This document shows, in pieces, positions 1 through 7,927 of a stretch of 35,424 bases of DNA. Numbering within the stretch: position 1 is the stretch's first letter; every line of letters begins with the position of its first letter. Position numbers and translations under genes: made by a program. Source of the DNA: a virus; the IMG/VR virus record IMGVR_UViG_3300042298_000417, positions 1 to 35,424 of that record. One strand, written 5' to 3'. Below the pieces are notes generated by a model. It made no database searches and had not been told where the DNA came from. It saw nothing but the letters and a program-made list of their open reading frames with translations.

Positions 1-2
1 TA

Positions 3-1796
3 AATTATATTGCTGAAAGAGAGTATTCTTTAAAGGCAATGGAAGGATTTATCAAAGGAGCAAAGGATAATAACCTTATTCTCAACTGGAATGATATTAA
101 GAGCAAGCCTCTTGTCCAGCAGATTAAGGAAGCTAACCTTGCAAGATCTCCGTCTGGTGACAAGTTTGAGACAGAAAGAAGAGTTATCCTAAACCGTCTT
201 AGTGAGACAAATGAGTTTGCTCAAAGATGGAATCAAAGAATGACTCGTATCGGAGAGTACATCTTTGATAAAAGGGGTATTGATGTCATCGATAGAATGA
301 GTATCAGACCTGATGTAGCACTAAGGTCTTTTGCTTTTGACCTAAAACTGGGTCTGTTTAACATTGACCAGTTTGTTGTTCAGGCTTCTTCTGCTTTGAA
401 CATTATGACTATCTCTCCAATGAATGGTTTGAAAGCTGCTGCTTCTTATCTTCCTCTTCGTATTGCAATGGTAAATACAAATCCTGATGTACTAAAAGCT
501 TTGTACAAAAGGTCGAGTGCTTTCATCGGTATGACTGAGAAAGAGTTCCTTGAGTCTGTCAATTACATGCAAAGATCTGGTAGATTTATTGTAAACCAGA
601 ATATTCAGGAACTAAACGGTACTTACGATGTTACTCGTGGTATGATCCAGAAGGTTAGAGAAGCTGGTAGAATCCCATTTAATGAAGGTGATCGTGTTGC
701 TAGACTGATGGCAACTAACGTAGCCTACCGTGAGTTTAGGAAAGCTTATCCAGTCCTCGATGTCAGTACCGATGTCGGGTTCAGGATTATGGATGACTTT
801 ATTACCCAAAGGGCAGATGCTCTGACAATGAATATGACTAGAGCTTCAGCCGCTTGGTGGCAGCAGGGTTTTATGTCTCTCCCGACACAGTGGTTAGGTT
901 ATCAGGCAAAGCTTGTAGAGAACATCTTCTTCGGTAAAAACCTTACTGGTGCAGAAAGAGGTAGGCTTGGCCTATCTCAGGTAATCTTGTTTGGTGGTGC
1001 TGGTGTTCCCCTTGGTACTTGGGCTGTAAACGCTTTTGTTGATGAAAGTTCACAGGGTATTGACAAGGATGCCTATACTCTGCTAAGATATGGTGTACTT
1101 GACTATACTTTATCTAATCTTATTAACGAAGATACTGCAATGTCTGGTAGACTTGGTACTGGTGAAGGTATGTACCAATTGTACCAAAATATTATGGATC
1201 AAAATTTTGTAGAAACACTTGGTGGCCCTGCTACAGCAATTGCTGTTGATACTGGTAGTTCTGCTATGACACTGGTAGGTTCTTTGTTTAATAGTAATAT
1301 TGCTATTACCCAGTATGATTTAACAAAGGTTCTTCGTAATATCTCCAGTATGGATAAGGTAGCTAAAGCTTACTATCTCATGCAGACTGGTGAGTTTATC
1401 GATAAGAAAGGTAGAGCATTGGCCGAGGGTATGAGTCCTTGGAATGCTCTTTGGAACTCTCTTGGTATCCCCTTCCAAGAAGTTCAGTTATACTACGATG
1501 TTCGTCAGGCTCTATACGCTGAGAGTCAGATGGTAAAGTCGGTGACAGATAGGACTAGAGAACTTATCAGATTGCAGAATGATTATATAAAAGAAGGTGA
1601 TTTAAGATCTGCTGAAGGTATTAGGGATGAGATACTATCTCTAATTGAACCTCTTACTTTTGATCAAAGAAGTAAAGTTCTTAGTCAGAGCAGAGAACAA
1701 ATTCGTACACTCAGTGAGTCTGCTATTATTCAAGACAGTAAGACAGCATCACAAGGACTCAGTATTCAAATGCAAAAGCTTAAAGAAGGACAATAA
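3..1796 (+). CDS. Large internal virion protein, 3' part (5' end outside window)
   Basis: The frame is open to the left edge of the window, with in-frame codons upstream of the first ATG at 39, so this is the C-terminal part of a longer gene. About 598 codons are visible. No catalytic motif is seen. There are amphipathic helical stretches, Gly/Ala-rich hydrophobic segments near 320-340 of the ATG-numbered protein (LSQVILFGGAGVPLGTWAVN), and a charged helical C-terminus. A very long helix-rich protein just before another internal virion protein and a virion lysozyme fits the ejected internal core proteins of podoviruses (gp15/gp16 role in T7), which carry DNA across the envelope. The family is inferred from position and character rather than a recognised motif. 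The next gene starts two bases after the stop. Confidence 0.6.
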   Translation, partial: NYIAEREYSLKAMEGFIKGAKDNNLILNWNDIKSKPLVQQIKEANLARSPSGDKFETERRVILNRLSETNEFAQRWNQRMTRIGEYIFDKRGIDVIDRMSIRPDVALRSFAFDLKLGLFNIDQFVVQASSALNIMTISPMNGLKAAASYLPLRIAMVNTNPDVLKALYKRSSAFIGMTEKEFLESVNYMQRSGRFIVNQNIQELNGTYDVTRGMIQKVREAGRIPFNEGDRVARLMATNVAYREFRKAYPVLDVSTDVGFRIMDDFITQRADALTMNMTRASAAWWQQGFMSLPTQWLGYQAKLVENIFFGKNLTGAERGRLGLSQVILFGGAGVPLGTWAVNAFVDESSQGIDKDAYTLLRYGVLDYTLSNLINEDTAMSGRLGTGEGMYQLYQNIMDQNFVETLGGPATAIAVDTGSSAMTLVGSLFNSNIAITQYDLTKVLRNISSMDKVAKAYYLMQTGEFIDKKGRALAEGMSPWNALWNSLGIPFQEVQLYYDVRQALYAESQMVKSVTDRTRELIRLQNDYIKEGDLRSAEGIRDEILSLIEPLTFDQRSKVLSQSREQIRTLSESAIIQDSKTASQGLSIQMQKLKEGQ

Positions 1797-1798
1797 GA

Positions 1799-3727
1799 AT
1801 GGCTCTATTTAATCCCGAGATAAGGACTCTCGATGGTTCTAACGTAGGTACATACTCTCCTCCAACTGTAGATTACTCCAACTTCTTTGCTGGTATCGGT
1901 GCTGCTATTGGTTCTATTGTAGAGACAAAGGGTAGAGGCGGTAGTATTTCAGAAGGAGATAAGAAAGCTCTTGCACTTCGTGATGTAACTTCGAATATCC
2001 AGAGAGCATATGAAATTGAAGACACTACTGTCCGTGCTACTACGCTGAAGATTATGAAGCAAAAAGCTTGGACTGAGTATCCTCAATACCGAGAGGATGT
2101 AAACGCTATCTTTGGTGAATTTACTGGAGAGATTTATACTGCAACTGGCATGTCTCCAGATGATCTTCAACAGGCTAATGCTTACAAGTGGGCTACTGAT
2201 AGTTCAGAAGGCCAATCTGCTGTAGCTCTTGCTAATTTAAAGGCAAAGGGTGATAGTGTACTTGCTGATCAGTTGATTAAAGATGCTTATTATAAAGATC
2301 TTTTGTATAAGAATAAGCTTTCTGCAATTGAAACTGAAACAAAACTTCTTGAAGCTGATGAGAAGAAAAGAAAAATTTTGTTTGAGACTAATGTAAGACC
2401 AACTCTTCAAGCAAAAGTTGATAATAATTTTACACAAGATATGTCTCCTGAAATTATTCAGTCTATTACACAAAAAGCTTTAGCAGATAAAGTAGATGTT
2501 ACGACATATCTTCTTGATAGTTTAACTGCGGCAAGAGCGCAAAGACTTGCAGAAATTACTAACGACATTAACAGGAAAGGTATTGATCCTACAACTGTTA
2601 ATCCAGAGTCTTTTATGAAACTTTATGATGCTGCTATTACTTCTTATACACAGAAAAAAGATGTTTTGTCTAGAGCTTTGAAAGGTAAAACAGACGAAGA
2701 TATCTCACGTATTCTTTCTCAAAATTCAAGTGATCCTTTTGTAATTAATTTTGCTTTAGGAAAAGGAGATGTTTTCTTTTCTGAATATATCACTCAAAAC
2801 CCATCAAAAAAAGAAGACTTAAAAAGAATTGGAGAAGCTAGTATCGGTTCTGCTGGTAATGGCATGACACCAACTGTAGCTAATAGTACTATGTCTTCGG
2901 GTACTGTTGGAGATTCTGCTGTTGCTTTCTCTCAAACGTATAGTGGTGTTGCTCCTGTTGAAGAGTTGCAGAAAATCTTTAAGGCTCCTCCAGAAACTAA
3001 GAGATCTCTCCTTAAAACGGGTATTAACTCTATTTACAATTATAAGTATAATGAAAATCTTCCAGAGAATACCGAAGCAGCAGCTAGAAATATTTCTGGT
3101 ATGTACGTAACAGCTTTGCCTGAGATTGACATTGAAGGTGAGGGTATTAGACTGTCTAATGTAAAGAATCTTTTAGCTAATAGAGCATTCGATACTATTA
3201 ATAGTATTAAAAGTACTAACCCTGAACTGGGAAATACTTTGTTTAATGCAATGAATACTTACACTATTAATGCTGCAAAGAGACTTACAGATAACTTTAA
3301 TACTAATATGGAAGCTATTAAAGATACTGATGCTGTTCCATTTATCCTTGAGATGGATAAGAATGGTAACATTGGTCTTAACATAAACCCTGAAGCTCTA
3401 AAGACAGATATTACTTTGAAGAAGGCTATGGGTTCTTATCGTTATGAAACTGTTAGGCAGGGTGCAAGAGGTTCTAGACAGGTAGAAGTTAGCGTTGCTC
3501 CAACTGAAACAGATCCAATGAAGATCCTTTCTAATTACACCTCGATTCTTAATGCTAATTTGTCTAGACCATTTGGTGAGTATAATAATACAAGAGAGAT
3601 TATAGATAATATCGAAGCTTTGAAAGTTATCGCCATGCAGTCGAAGAATATTCCAATTGAAATTAGGAATAGAGGATATGATCCTATCCAGATTATCAGA
3701 CAGAATGTTACAGTGATTGGTGAATAA
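1799..3727 (+). CDS. Putative internal virion protein (642 aa)
   Basis: A long, mostly helical, Ala/Lys/Glu/Asn-rich protein without recognised enzymatic motifs. It sits between the large internal virion protein and the virion lysozyme. Its start, MALFNPEIRT, resembles the start of the next protein (MGIFAPEIQT), and both have an IG-containing hydrophobic stretch about 25-35 residues in. This suggests a shared docking or assembly segment. The ATG lies two bases after the upstream stop, consistent with translational coupling. By synteny with podoviruses it is probably a component of the internal core ejected with the DNA. The function is inferred from context only. Confidence 0.6.
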   Translation: MALFNPEIRTLDGSNVGTYSPPTVDYSNFFAGIGAAIGSIVETKGRGGSISEGDKKALALRDVTSNIQRAYEIEDTTVRATTLKIMKQKAWTEYPQYREDVNAIFGEFTGEIYTATGMSPDDLQQANAYKWATDSSEGQSAVALANLKAKGDSVLADQLIKDAYYKDLLYKNKLSAIETETKLLEADEKKRKILFETNVRPTLQAKVDNNFTQDMSPEIIQSITQKALADKVDVTTYLLDSLTAARAQRLAEITNDINRKGIDPTTVNPESFMKLYDAAITSYTQKKDVLSRALKGKTDEDISRILSQNSSDPFVINFALGKGDVFFSEYITQNPSKKEDLKRIGEASIGSAGNGMTPTVANSTMSSGTVGDSAVAFSQTYSGVAPVEELQKIFKAPPETKRSLLKTGINSIYNYKYNENLPENTEAAARNISGMYVTALPEIDIEGEGIRLSNVKNLLANRAFDTINSIKSTNPELGNTLFNAMNTYTINAAKRLTDNFNTNMEAIKDTDAVPFILEMDKNGNIGLNINPEALKTDITLKKAMGSYRYETVRQGARGSRQVEVSVAPTETDPMKILSNYTSILNANLSRPFGEYNNTREIIDNIEALKVIAMQSKNIPIEIRNRGYDPIQIIRQNVTVIGE

Positions 3728-3729
3728 AA

Positions 3730-4809
3730 ATGGGTATCTTTGCTCCTGAAATACAGACAACTGGTTCTAATGCAGAAGCAGTAGCTCCTGCTGTAATTAG
3801 TCAGGATCAGTTTGCTAGTATTGGTCAAAGTATTGCTGATATCATTCAGGCTGTAACACCGTCTACTGAAAAAGAAAGTCTTATCAGTACTCAGGAAGAA
3901 GAGGAAAGTTATCCAGAACCTGAGATTACACCAGCAAGACCAATGTCTGGTCTTCCTATCCAGTCTCAAGCATTCCTTGATGCTATTGCTGCTGCTGAAG
4001 GAACTGGTGGTGATTACAATATCATCGTTGGTGGTAAGAAGTTTGAAGGTTACGAGCAGCATCCTAACGTAGTAGGAGTTGTTACACGGGCTGGTCCCAG
4101 TACTGCTGCTGGTAAGTACCAGATTACAAAGCAGACTTGGGATTATCTCCAGAGTAAGTATTCTGATTTGACAGACTTTAGTCCAGAGAATCAAGATAGA
4201 GCTGCTTTTTATCTCGCTACTGAGAGATATAAGACAAATACAAAGGGTAGGGATCTACTCTCTGATTTGACAATGGGTAATACTTCTTATCTTCGAGATG
4301 CTCTTCAGAAGACTTGGACTGGTATTATTGTTGATAAAGACTTTGAAGGTAGGTTGAATAGGAATGTCGAGTCAAGGACAACGACTATCCTTAAACCAGT
4401 TGGGTTTACAACAGTTAAGTATGTAAACGAACAGTCTATTAGAAACAAATCAGTTGCTCCTGAGTTGGAAGTTAAACTCGATGTAGCTATCTCTTCTGTC
4501 CTTGGCCCCGGTCATACAGTAGAGATTTTTTCTGGTGGACAGGAGAAAAAGGGTAAAGGTCAAAAGAGAACTGGTAGCATTCGACATGATGTAGATGATC
4601 TAGGTAGAGGTCTAGCAGCAGACGTAAGAATTTATAATCCTAGTGGTAAGCAAGTTACTGATAAGCAAGTTCTCAATAAGGTTAGAGACTTTTGGTTGAG
4701 TAAAAATTATGGGTCTGTCGGTACTTATATGCCGGGGGCTGGTATTCACTTTGATATCTGGACGAAGGAAAAGCTTCTTCCCGGTATGGCTAACGTATGG
4801 AGTTATTAA
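3730..4809 (+). CDS. Virion-associated peptidoglycan hydrolase: lambda R-like transglycosylase plus M15-like domain
   Basis: Residues 1-40 resemble the N-terminus of the preceding virion protein; about 41-70 is an acidic/Pro linker. Residues 79-200 match the lambda R (GH104) lytic transglycosylase fold: AFLDAIAAAEGTGG with candidate catalytic Glu90, YNIIVGG, AAGKYQ at 127-132 and SPENQDRAA at 151-159. Residues 245-359 form a second domain with GSIRHDVDDLGRGLAADV (His286, Asp298) and GIHFDIW (His340, Asp342). This resembles the zinc-binding His/Asp...His arrangement of M15 D,D-peptidases, with a longer His-Asp spacing than the usual SxHxxGxAxD. A glycan-strand enzyme fused to a putative peptidase, encoded among virion proteins, fits local wall opening at DNA entry. 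The first domain is a confident call; the second is moderate. Confidence 0.75.
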   Translation: MGIFAPEIQTTGSNAEAVAPAVISQDQFASIGQSIADIIQAVTPSTEKESLISTQEEEESYPEPEITPARPMSGLPIQSQAFLDAIAAAEGTGGDYNIIVGGKKFEGYEQHPNVVGVVTRAGPSTAAGKYQITKQTWDYLQSKYSDLTDFSPENQDRAAFYLATERYKTNTKGRDLLSDLTMGNTSYLRDALQKTWTGIIVDKDFEGRLNRNVESRTTTILKPVGFTTVKYVNEQSIRNKSVAPELEVKLDVAISSVLGPGHTVEIFSGGQEKKGKGQKRTGSIRHDVDDLGRGLAADVRIYNPSGKQVTDKQVLNKVRDFWLSKNYGSVGTYMPGAGIHFDIWTKEKLLPGMANVWSY

Positions 4810-4811
4810 TA

Positions 4812-5006
4812 ATGCCACTAACAAGCAAGGGTAAGAAGATTATGGCTGCTTTAAAAAAGCAGTATGGTGAGGATGCAGAGTCTGTCTTCTATGCCATGAA
4901 AGAAAAGCGTAAGATTTCTGGTGTCGAAGAAATCGATAAGGATATGGGAAAGAAGCCCGCTAGGAAAGCTGCTCCTAAAAGTAAGAAGACAACAAGGAGA
5001 AAGTAA
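4812..5006 (+). CDS. Small basic conserved phage protein (64 aa)
   Basis: The chosen start is the ATG at 4812 (MPLTSKGKKIM), three bases after the upstream stop; an in-frame ATG at 4797 would overlap that gene. The N-terminal half has the pattern PLTSKGKKIM...QYGEDAESVFYA, which I recognise as a small protein common near phage virion genes. The C-terminal third is a Lys/Arg/Ala tail (KKPARKAAPKSKKTTRRK) typical of a nucleic-acid-contacting or disordered tail. The stop overlaps the next start by one base (TAATG). The function is unknown. Confidence 0.75.
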   Translation: MPLTSKGKKIMAALKKQYGEDAESVFYAMKEKRKISGVEEIDKDMGKKPARKAAPKSKKTTRRK

Positions 5007-5278
5007 TGGCTATCGAATATAGAGGTGAGAAGTTTGCTGGGTATAACAAGCCGAAGAGGACACCAAATGCCAGTAAGTCTCATGCTGTCCTAGCTAAAGA
5101 AGATAGCACTGTTAAGCTTATCCGCTTTGGTCAGCAGGGTGTCTCCGGTTCTCCGAAGAAAGAAGGGGAGTCTGCTTCCTATCGTAAGCGTAGGGAAAGC
5201 TTTAAGGCTAGACATGCAAAGAACATAAGTAAGGGTAAGATGTCAGCAGCCTATTGGGCGGATAAAGTAAAATGGTAA
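5006..5278 (+). CDS. Conserved phage protein of unknown function (90 aa)
   Basis: Begins MAIEYRGEKFAGYNKPKRTP and contains VKLIRFGQQGVSGSPKK, YRKRRESFKARHAKN and a C-terminal SAAYWADKVKW. This set of motifs looks like a well-conserved, basic phage protein family, probably with a compact beta N-terminal half, but I cannot assign a role. It is coupled to the upstream gene by a TAATG overlap, and its 3' end overlaps the next small gene by seven bases. Expression with the late virion genes makes a structural or DNA-condensing role possible; this is inference only. Confidence 0.8.
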   Translation: MAIEYRGEKFAGYNKPKRTPNASKSHAVLAKEDSTVKLIRFGQQGVSGSPKKEGESASYRKRRESFKARHAKNISKGKMSAAYWADKVKW

Positions 5279-5403
5279 AAGGATTGTATGCTAACATCTG
5301 GGCCAAGCGTAAGGCTGGTAAGAAGATGAGGAAGAAGGGTGAGAAAGGCGCACCCACTGATAAAGCCTTTAGGGAGGCCGCTAAGACAGCGAAGAAAAAG
5401 TAA
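5272..5403 (+). CDS. Small Lys-rich protein (43 aa)
   Basis: A short reading frame starting inside the end of the previous gene: MVKGLYANIWAKRKAGKK, then KGEKGAPTDKAFREAAKTAKKK. The KGLYANI...AKRK and KGAPT..AF..AAKTAKK pattern recurs in tailed phages as a tiny basic protein. About a third of the residues are Lys or Arg, so nucleic-acid binding is plausible but unproven. There is no strong Shine-Dalgarno sequence. Translation is likely coupled to the upstream gene through the seven-base overlap. Confidence 0.7.
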   Translation: MVKGLYANIWAKRKAGKKMRKKGEKGAPTDKAFREAAKTAKKK

Positions 5404-5447
5404 TGATGACAACAAACAATACAGGTAATCTAAGAAGGAGTTCAGTT

Positions 5448-5630
5448 ATGCCCAGTAAAGGTCAATTGTACAAGAAGCCAATGGCTAAGAAGAAGAAGAC
5501 GGTAGATCCGTTTGCAGAAGGTATTGATCCGTCTGCTGGTAGAGGTGTCCCGCTGAGTGCTTATAACCAGCCCGTTCCGAAGCCAAAGCCGAAGCCCAAG
5601 AAGCCCATGATGAAGAAGAAGGTGAAGTAA
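5448..5630 (+). CDS. Small Lys/Pro-rich protein (60 aa)
   Basis: The start at 5448 is preferred because AGAAGGAG lies at 5433-5440, seven bases upstream. An in-frame ATG pair at 5403/5406 overlaps the previous stop but has no such site. The protein is MPSKGQLYKKPMAKKKK, a short linker with VDPFAEGIDPSAGRG, then a Pro-Lys repeat (PVPKPKPKPKKP) and a basic tail. It is probably disordered. The function is unknown. Confidence 0.65.
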   Translation: MPSKGQLYKKPMAKKKKTVDPFAEGIDPSAGRGVPLSAYNQPVPKPKPKPKKPMMKKKVK

Positions 5631-5631
5631 G

Positions 5632-5781
5632 ATGAAGAACAAGAAGCACGGTATGAAGGAAGAGAAAGCCGAGATGAAGGGCGGTAAGTATCGCGGTGGG
5701 TTTAAGGAAGAGATGGCTGAAATGAGGGCTATGAAGAAGTCTTCAAAGAAGAAGCCCGCTAAGAAGAAGGCTAAGAAGTAA
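5632..5781 (+). CDS. Small Lys/Met-rich basic protein (49 aa)
   Basis: Starts one base after the previous stop. The sequence is MKNKKHGMKEEKAEMKGG, then KYRGGFKEEMAEMRAMKK and a SSKKKPAKKKAKK tail. The first part could form a charged amphipathic helix, and the tail is histone-H1-like in composition. The stop is followed directly by the next ATG. The tidy junctions and the GGTAAG/AAGAAG-rich codon usage shared with neighbours support a real gene. The function is unknown. Confidence 0.6.
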   Translation: MKNKKHGMKEEKAEMKGGKYRGGFKEEMAEMRAMKKSSKKKPAKKKAKK

Positions 5782-6747
5782 ATGGTAGCCCCCAGATCTA
5801 GTTCCTCTAATAAGAAAGACACGGAGAGTAAGTCTTCTGGTCCCGGTGGGGGTTCACTAAATGCTCCAGCTAGAACTACTCCATCTACTGGAAGAGTGTC
5901 ATCAAATACTGCACCCTCTGGTAGTAAGTTCGGTCCAAGAGAGAAGTCTACTCCAGTGAGCACTGCTCCTTCTAGTATGGCTAGAGAGAGTACGACAGAT
6001 AGGTTGTCTAGGTCTGGGGGTAAACAGATTACAGATAAGGTTGGTGTTACTAGTCAGAAGCCTAGATCTGGTCCTTCCATTGGTCCTACAGAAGCTGCTA
6101 TTTCTCAGCCAGCAAGACAGAAGACAAGCTTGAATGCTATGAAAGGAAGTCCTGCAAAGGCTTACACTGGTGTTCAAGAGAGGATTGGTCAGGAAAGATT
6201 GTCTCTTACTGGCAATCCACCCTCTTACTATCAAAGACCTATGAGTCAAAAGGATGTTGAGAAGTCATACCAGAGTATGAAGAACCCTACTCAAAGGGCT
6301 TATGATATTAATAACCCTAGCAATCCCGGTTTTGGTGCTCCTCAATATCCAAAGACACAACTTAAACTATCAACTACTGAGACAACAAAGAGTGTTGAGG
6401 CTAGTTCAAAAGCAATAAGAAACCCTACCCAGAGGGCTTACGATAAGAATGATCCTAACTATATGGGTGCTGGTGTTGCTCTTAAACCGGCAGTAAAGCC
6501 CGCTATTACTAGATCTCTAACTGAACAAAAGCCCCCTATACCTAAGCCTAAACCTGATAGAGTAAGTACTGCTCCTATTCCGAAAGCAAAGCCAGCTAAA
6601 CCAGTTGCTGCTGCTAAGAAGACTACTAAGGTAACTGGTAAGTCGAAGAGTAGAGTAGCATTCGAGAAAGAGTTTGCTGCTGCTAAAGCTAGAGGTGAGA
6701 AGGTCTTTATATTTAAAGGTAAAAAATATTCAACGAGGGTAAAATAA
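5782..6747 (+). CDS. Low-complexity Ser/Pro/Lys-rich protein with a short C-terminal motif (321 aa)
   Basis: Most of the protein is Ser/Thr/Pro/Lys-rich and predicted disordered. The segment NPTQRAYD occurs twice (about residues 168-175 and 214-221), each followed by an Asn-Asp/Asn-Pro stretch. The C-terminal 40 residues are different: SRVAFEKEFAAAKARGEK followed by VFIFKGKKYSTRVK. This is a charged helix plus a beta hairpin like the short C-terminal cap seen on several podovirus virion-associated proteins. A disordered linker ending in a small folded anchor would suit a virion accessory or adaptor protein. That role is inference. The stop overlaps the next start by one base. Confidence 0.7.
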   Translation: MVAPRSSSSNKKDTESKSSGPGGGSLNAPARTTPSTGRVSSNTAPSGSKFGPREKSTPVSTAPSSMARESTTDRLSRSGGKQITDKVGVTSQKPRSGPSIGPTEAAISQPARQKTSLNAMKGSPAKAYTGVQERIGQERLSLTGNPPSYYQRPMSQKDVEKSYQSMKNPTQRAYDINNPSNPGFGAPQYPKTQLKLSTTETTKSVEASSKAIRNPTQRAYDKNDPNYMGAGVALKPAVKPAITRSLTEQKPPIPKPKPDRVSTAPIPKAKPAKPVAAAKKTTKVTGKSKSRVAFEKEFAAAKARGEKVFIFKGKKYSTRVK

Positions 6748-7466
6748 TGGCATCGAAAGCAGAATATTTAAAGAAAAGAAAAGTAAGAAAACTGTCTGAT
6801 ATGATTAATCGTAAGTTTGATCCCGGTCAAGGAAACCCAAAGACTGTTAATCCTAATAAGAAGAAGTCAGTAGTCCCTAGAAAACCAGACTATCTTTCTG
6901 AAGCTGTACAGAAACTTGCTTATAAGTTTGGTCTAACAGATCAGCCTAGCGCACAGTCAGTTAGAGAAGAAACTTATAAAGCAAAACCAGAAGCAAAGAT
7001 TTTAGGATCGGTAAAGTCTGTTGATAAACCAACTGGTAAGAAAAGATACTCTTCACCTATTGGACCTCGTAAACCAAAGTATGATTCACCTATTGGACCT
7101 CGTAAACCCGAGGCTACTGCAATTACTGCTGGTCCCGGTAGAATGGGTAGTCAAACGGTAACTGGGCCTAAGAAAAAAGACTTTACTGGTTCTGGTAACG
7201 GTGGAGCAAGAGACTCTGGCCGTGTTGGTGGGGGCTTGAGTGGAAGTGGTGTTACTAGACCTTCTGCTACTGCAACTGCTGGTACTGGGACAAGCACTGG
7301 TGCTGCTGAGAAGATGACTAACTTCGAAAGAATGAAGGCAAGGCAGTATGAAAGAGAAGGCTACGGTGGTAGGGTTATGACCCGTAAGAAAGCTACCGAA
7401 CAAGTTATGAAAGAACGCCAGTACAAGTCACCGCTTGCTGGTCTGTTTAAAAGAAAGGGTAAATAA
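6747..7466 (+). CDS. Low-complexity basic protein with tandem SPIGPRKP motif (239 aa)
   Basis: Lys-rich N-terminus (MASKAEYLKKRKVRKL), a Gly/Ser/Thr-rich centre, and a basic helical C-terminus ending SPLAGLFKRKGK. SPIGPRKP is repeated in tandem (residues about 102-109 and 113-120), and the DNA of the two copies is nearly identical (33-base period near 7052-7108). It has no enzyme motif. Coupled to the preceding gene by TAATG and followed immediately by the next gene, it belongs to the string of disordered basic proteins at the end of the rightward unit. The function is unknown. Confidence 0.65.
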   Translation: MASKAEYLKKRKVRKLSDMINRKFDPGQGNPKTVNPNKKKSVVPRKPDYLSEAVQKLAYKFGLTDQPSAQSVREETYKAKPEAKILGSVKSVDKPTGKKRYSSPIGPRKPKYDSPIGPRKPEATAITAGPGRMGSQTVTGPKKKDFTGSGNGGARDSGRVGGGLSGSGVTRPSATATAGTGTSTGAAEKMTNFERMKARQYEREGYGGRVMTRKKATEQVMKERQYKSPLAGLFKRKGK

Positions 7467-7892
7467 ATGGTTACTGTTTTTGATATTCGTAAAGCTTCAC
7501 AGGATGAGAAGGCGGCTGTTGTAGACGAGAGATACAGTAAGCCTACAACTGATACTTCAGGTACAGCTACAGCTAGTAAAACAAATTCAATAGCAGATAT
7601 TTTTGGTGCTGCTTTTAAAGCTGGTGTTAATCCACTTAATGCTGCAATGGTTGCTATGAGTCCTTCTCGTACTGTTATGAAAGAAGGGGGAGGGACTTAT
7701 AACTATTACGAGCAGCAGTTTAAGAAGGATGTAAGAGCAGGAAAGTACGCTACTCCTACAACCCCTCCTAAGTCTCCGACTAGTACAACAAGTCCCGGTA
7801 TTAATGCTCCTGCACCGGATCAACCTTGGCAACCAAGTTCTATGAGTGGTCTTCAGGCACAGGAAGAAGATCCGTTGAAGAGGAGAAGATAA
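7467..7892 (+). CDS. Hypothetical protein at end of rightward operon (141 aa)
   Basis: Starts directly after the upstream stop (TAAATGG). The N-terminus VTVFDIRKASQDEKAAVVDERY could be a helix. It is followed by an Ala-rich stretch (SIADIFGAAFKAGVNPLNAAMVAM) that may be amphipathic, then a disordered Pro/Ser/Thr tail ending in KRRR. It is the last gene before the convergent leftward operon; its stop is one base from the end of the opposing gene. I do not recognise the family. Confidence 0.6.
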   Translation: MVTVFDIRKASQDEKAAVVDERYSKPTTDTSGTATASKTNSIADIFGAAFKAGVNPLNAAMVAMSPSRTVMKEGGGTYNYYEQQFKKDVRAGKYATPTTPPKSPTSTTSPGINAPAPDQPWQPSSMSGLQAQEEDPLKRRR

Positions 7893-7927
7893 GCTAGAAC
7901 TGGTAAAGCTTATCCATAATTCTAGCC
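7893..7927. repeat. Inverted repeat at convergent gene ends
   Basis: GCTAGAA at 7893-7899 and TTCTAGC at 7921-7927 are perfect 7-base inverted arms with a 21-base loop, exactly where the rightward and leftward operons meet. No U tract follows on either strand, so I do not call it a terminator by itself. It could stabilise a 3' end. Confidence 0.35.

Noticed and set aside
3398-4194. Leftward frames of 120 and 219 codons opposite virion genes
   Set aside because: Shadow frames antisense to well-supported proteins; Ser/Ile/Leu-rich with no motif and no operon context.
7893-7927. Inverted repeat as terminator for both operons
   Set aside because: No U tract on either side and a 21-base loop; the GC-rich hairpin at 8068-8097 is the better terminator for the rightward unit.
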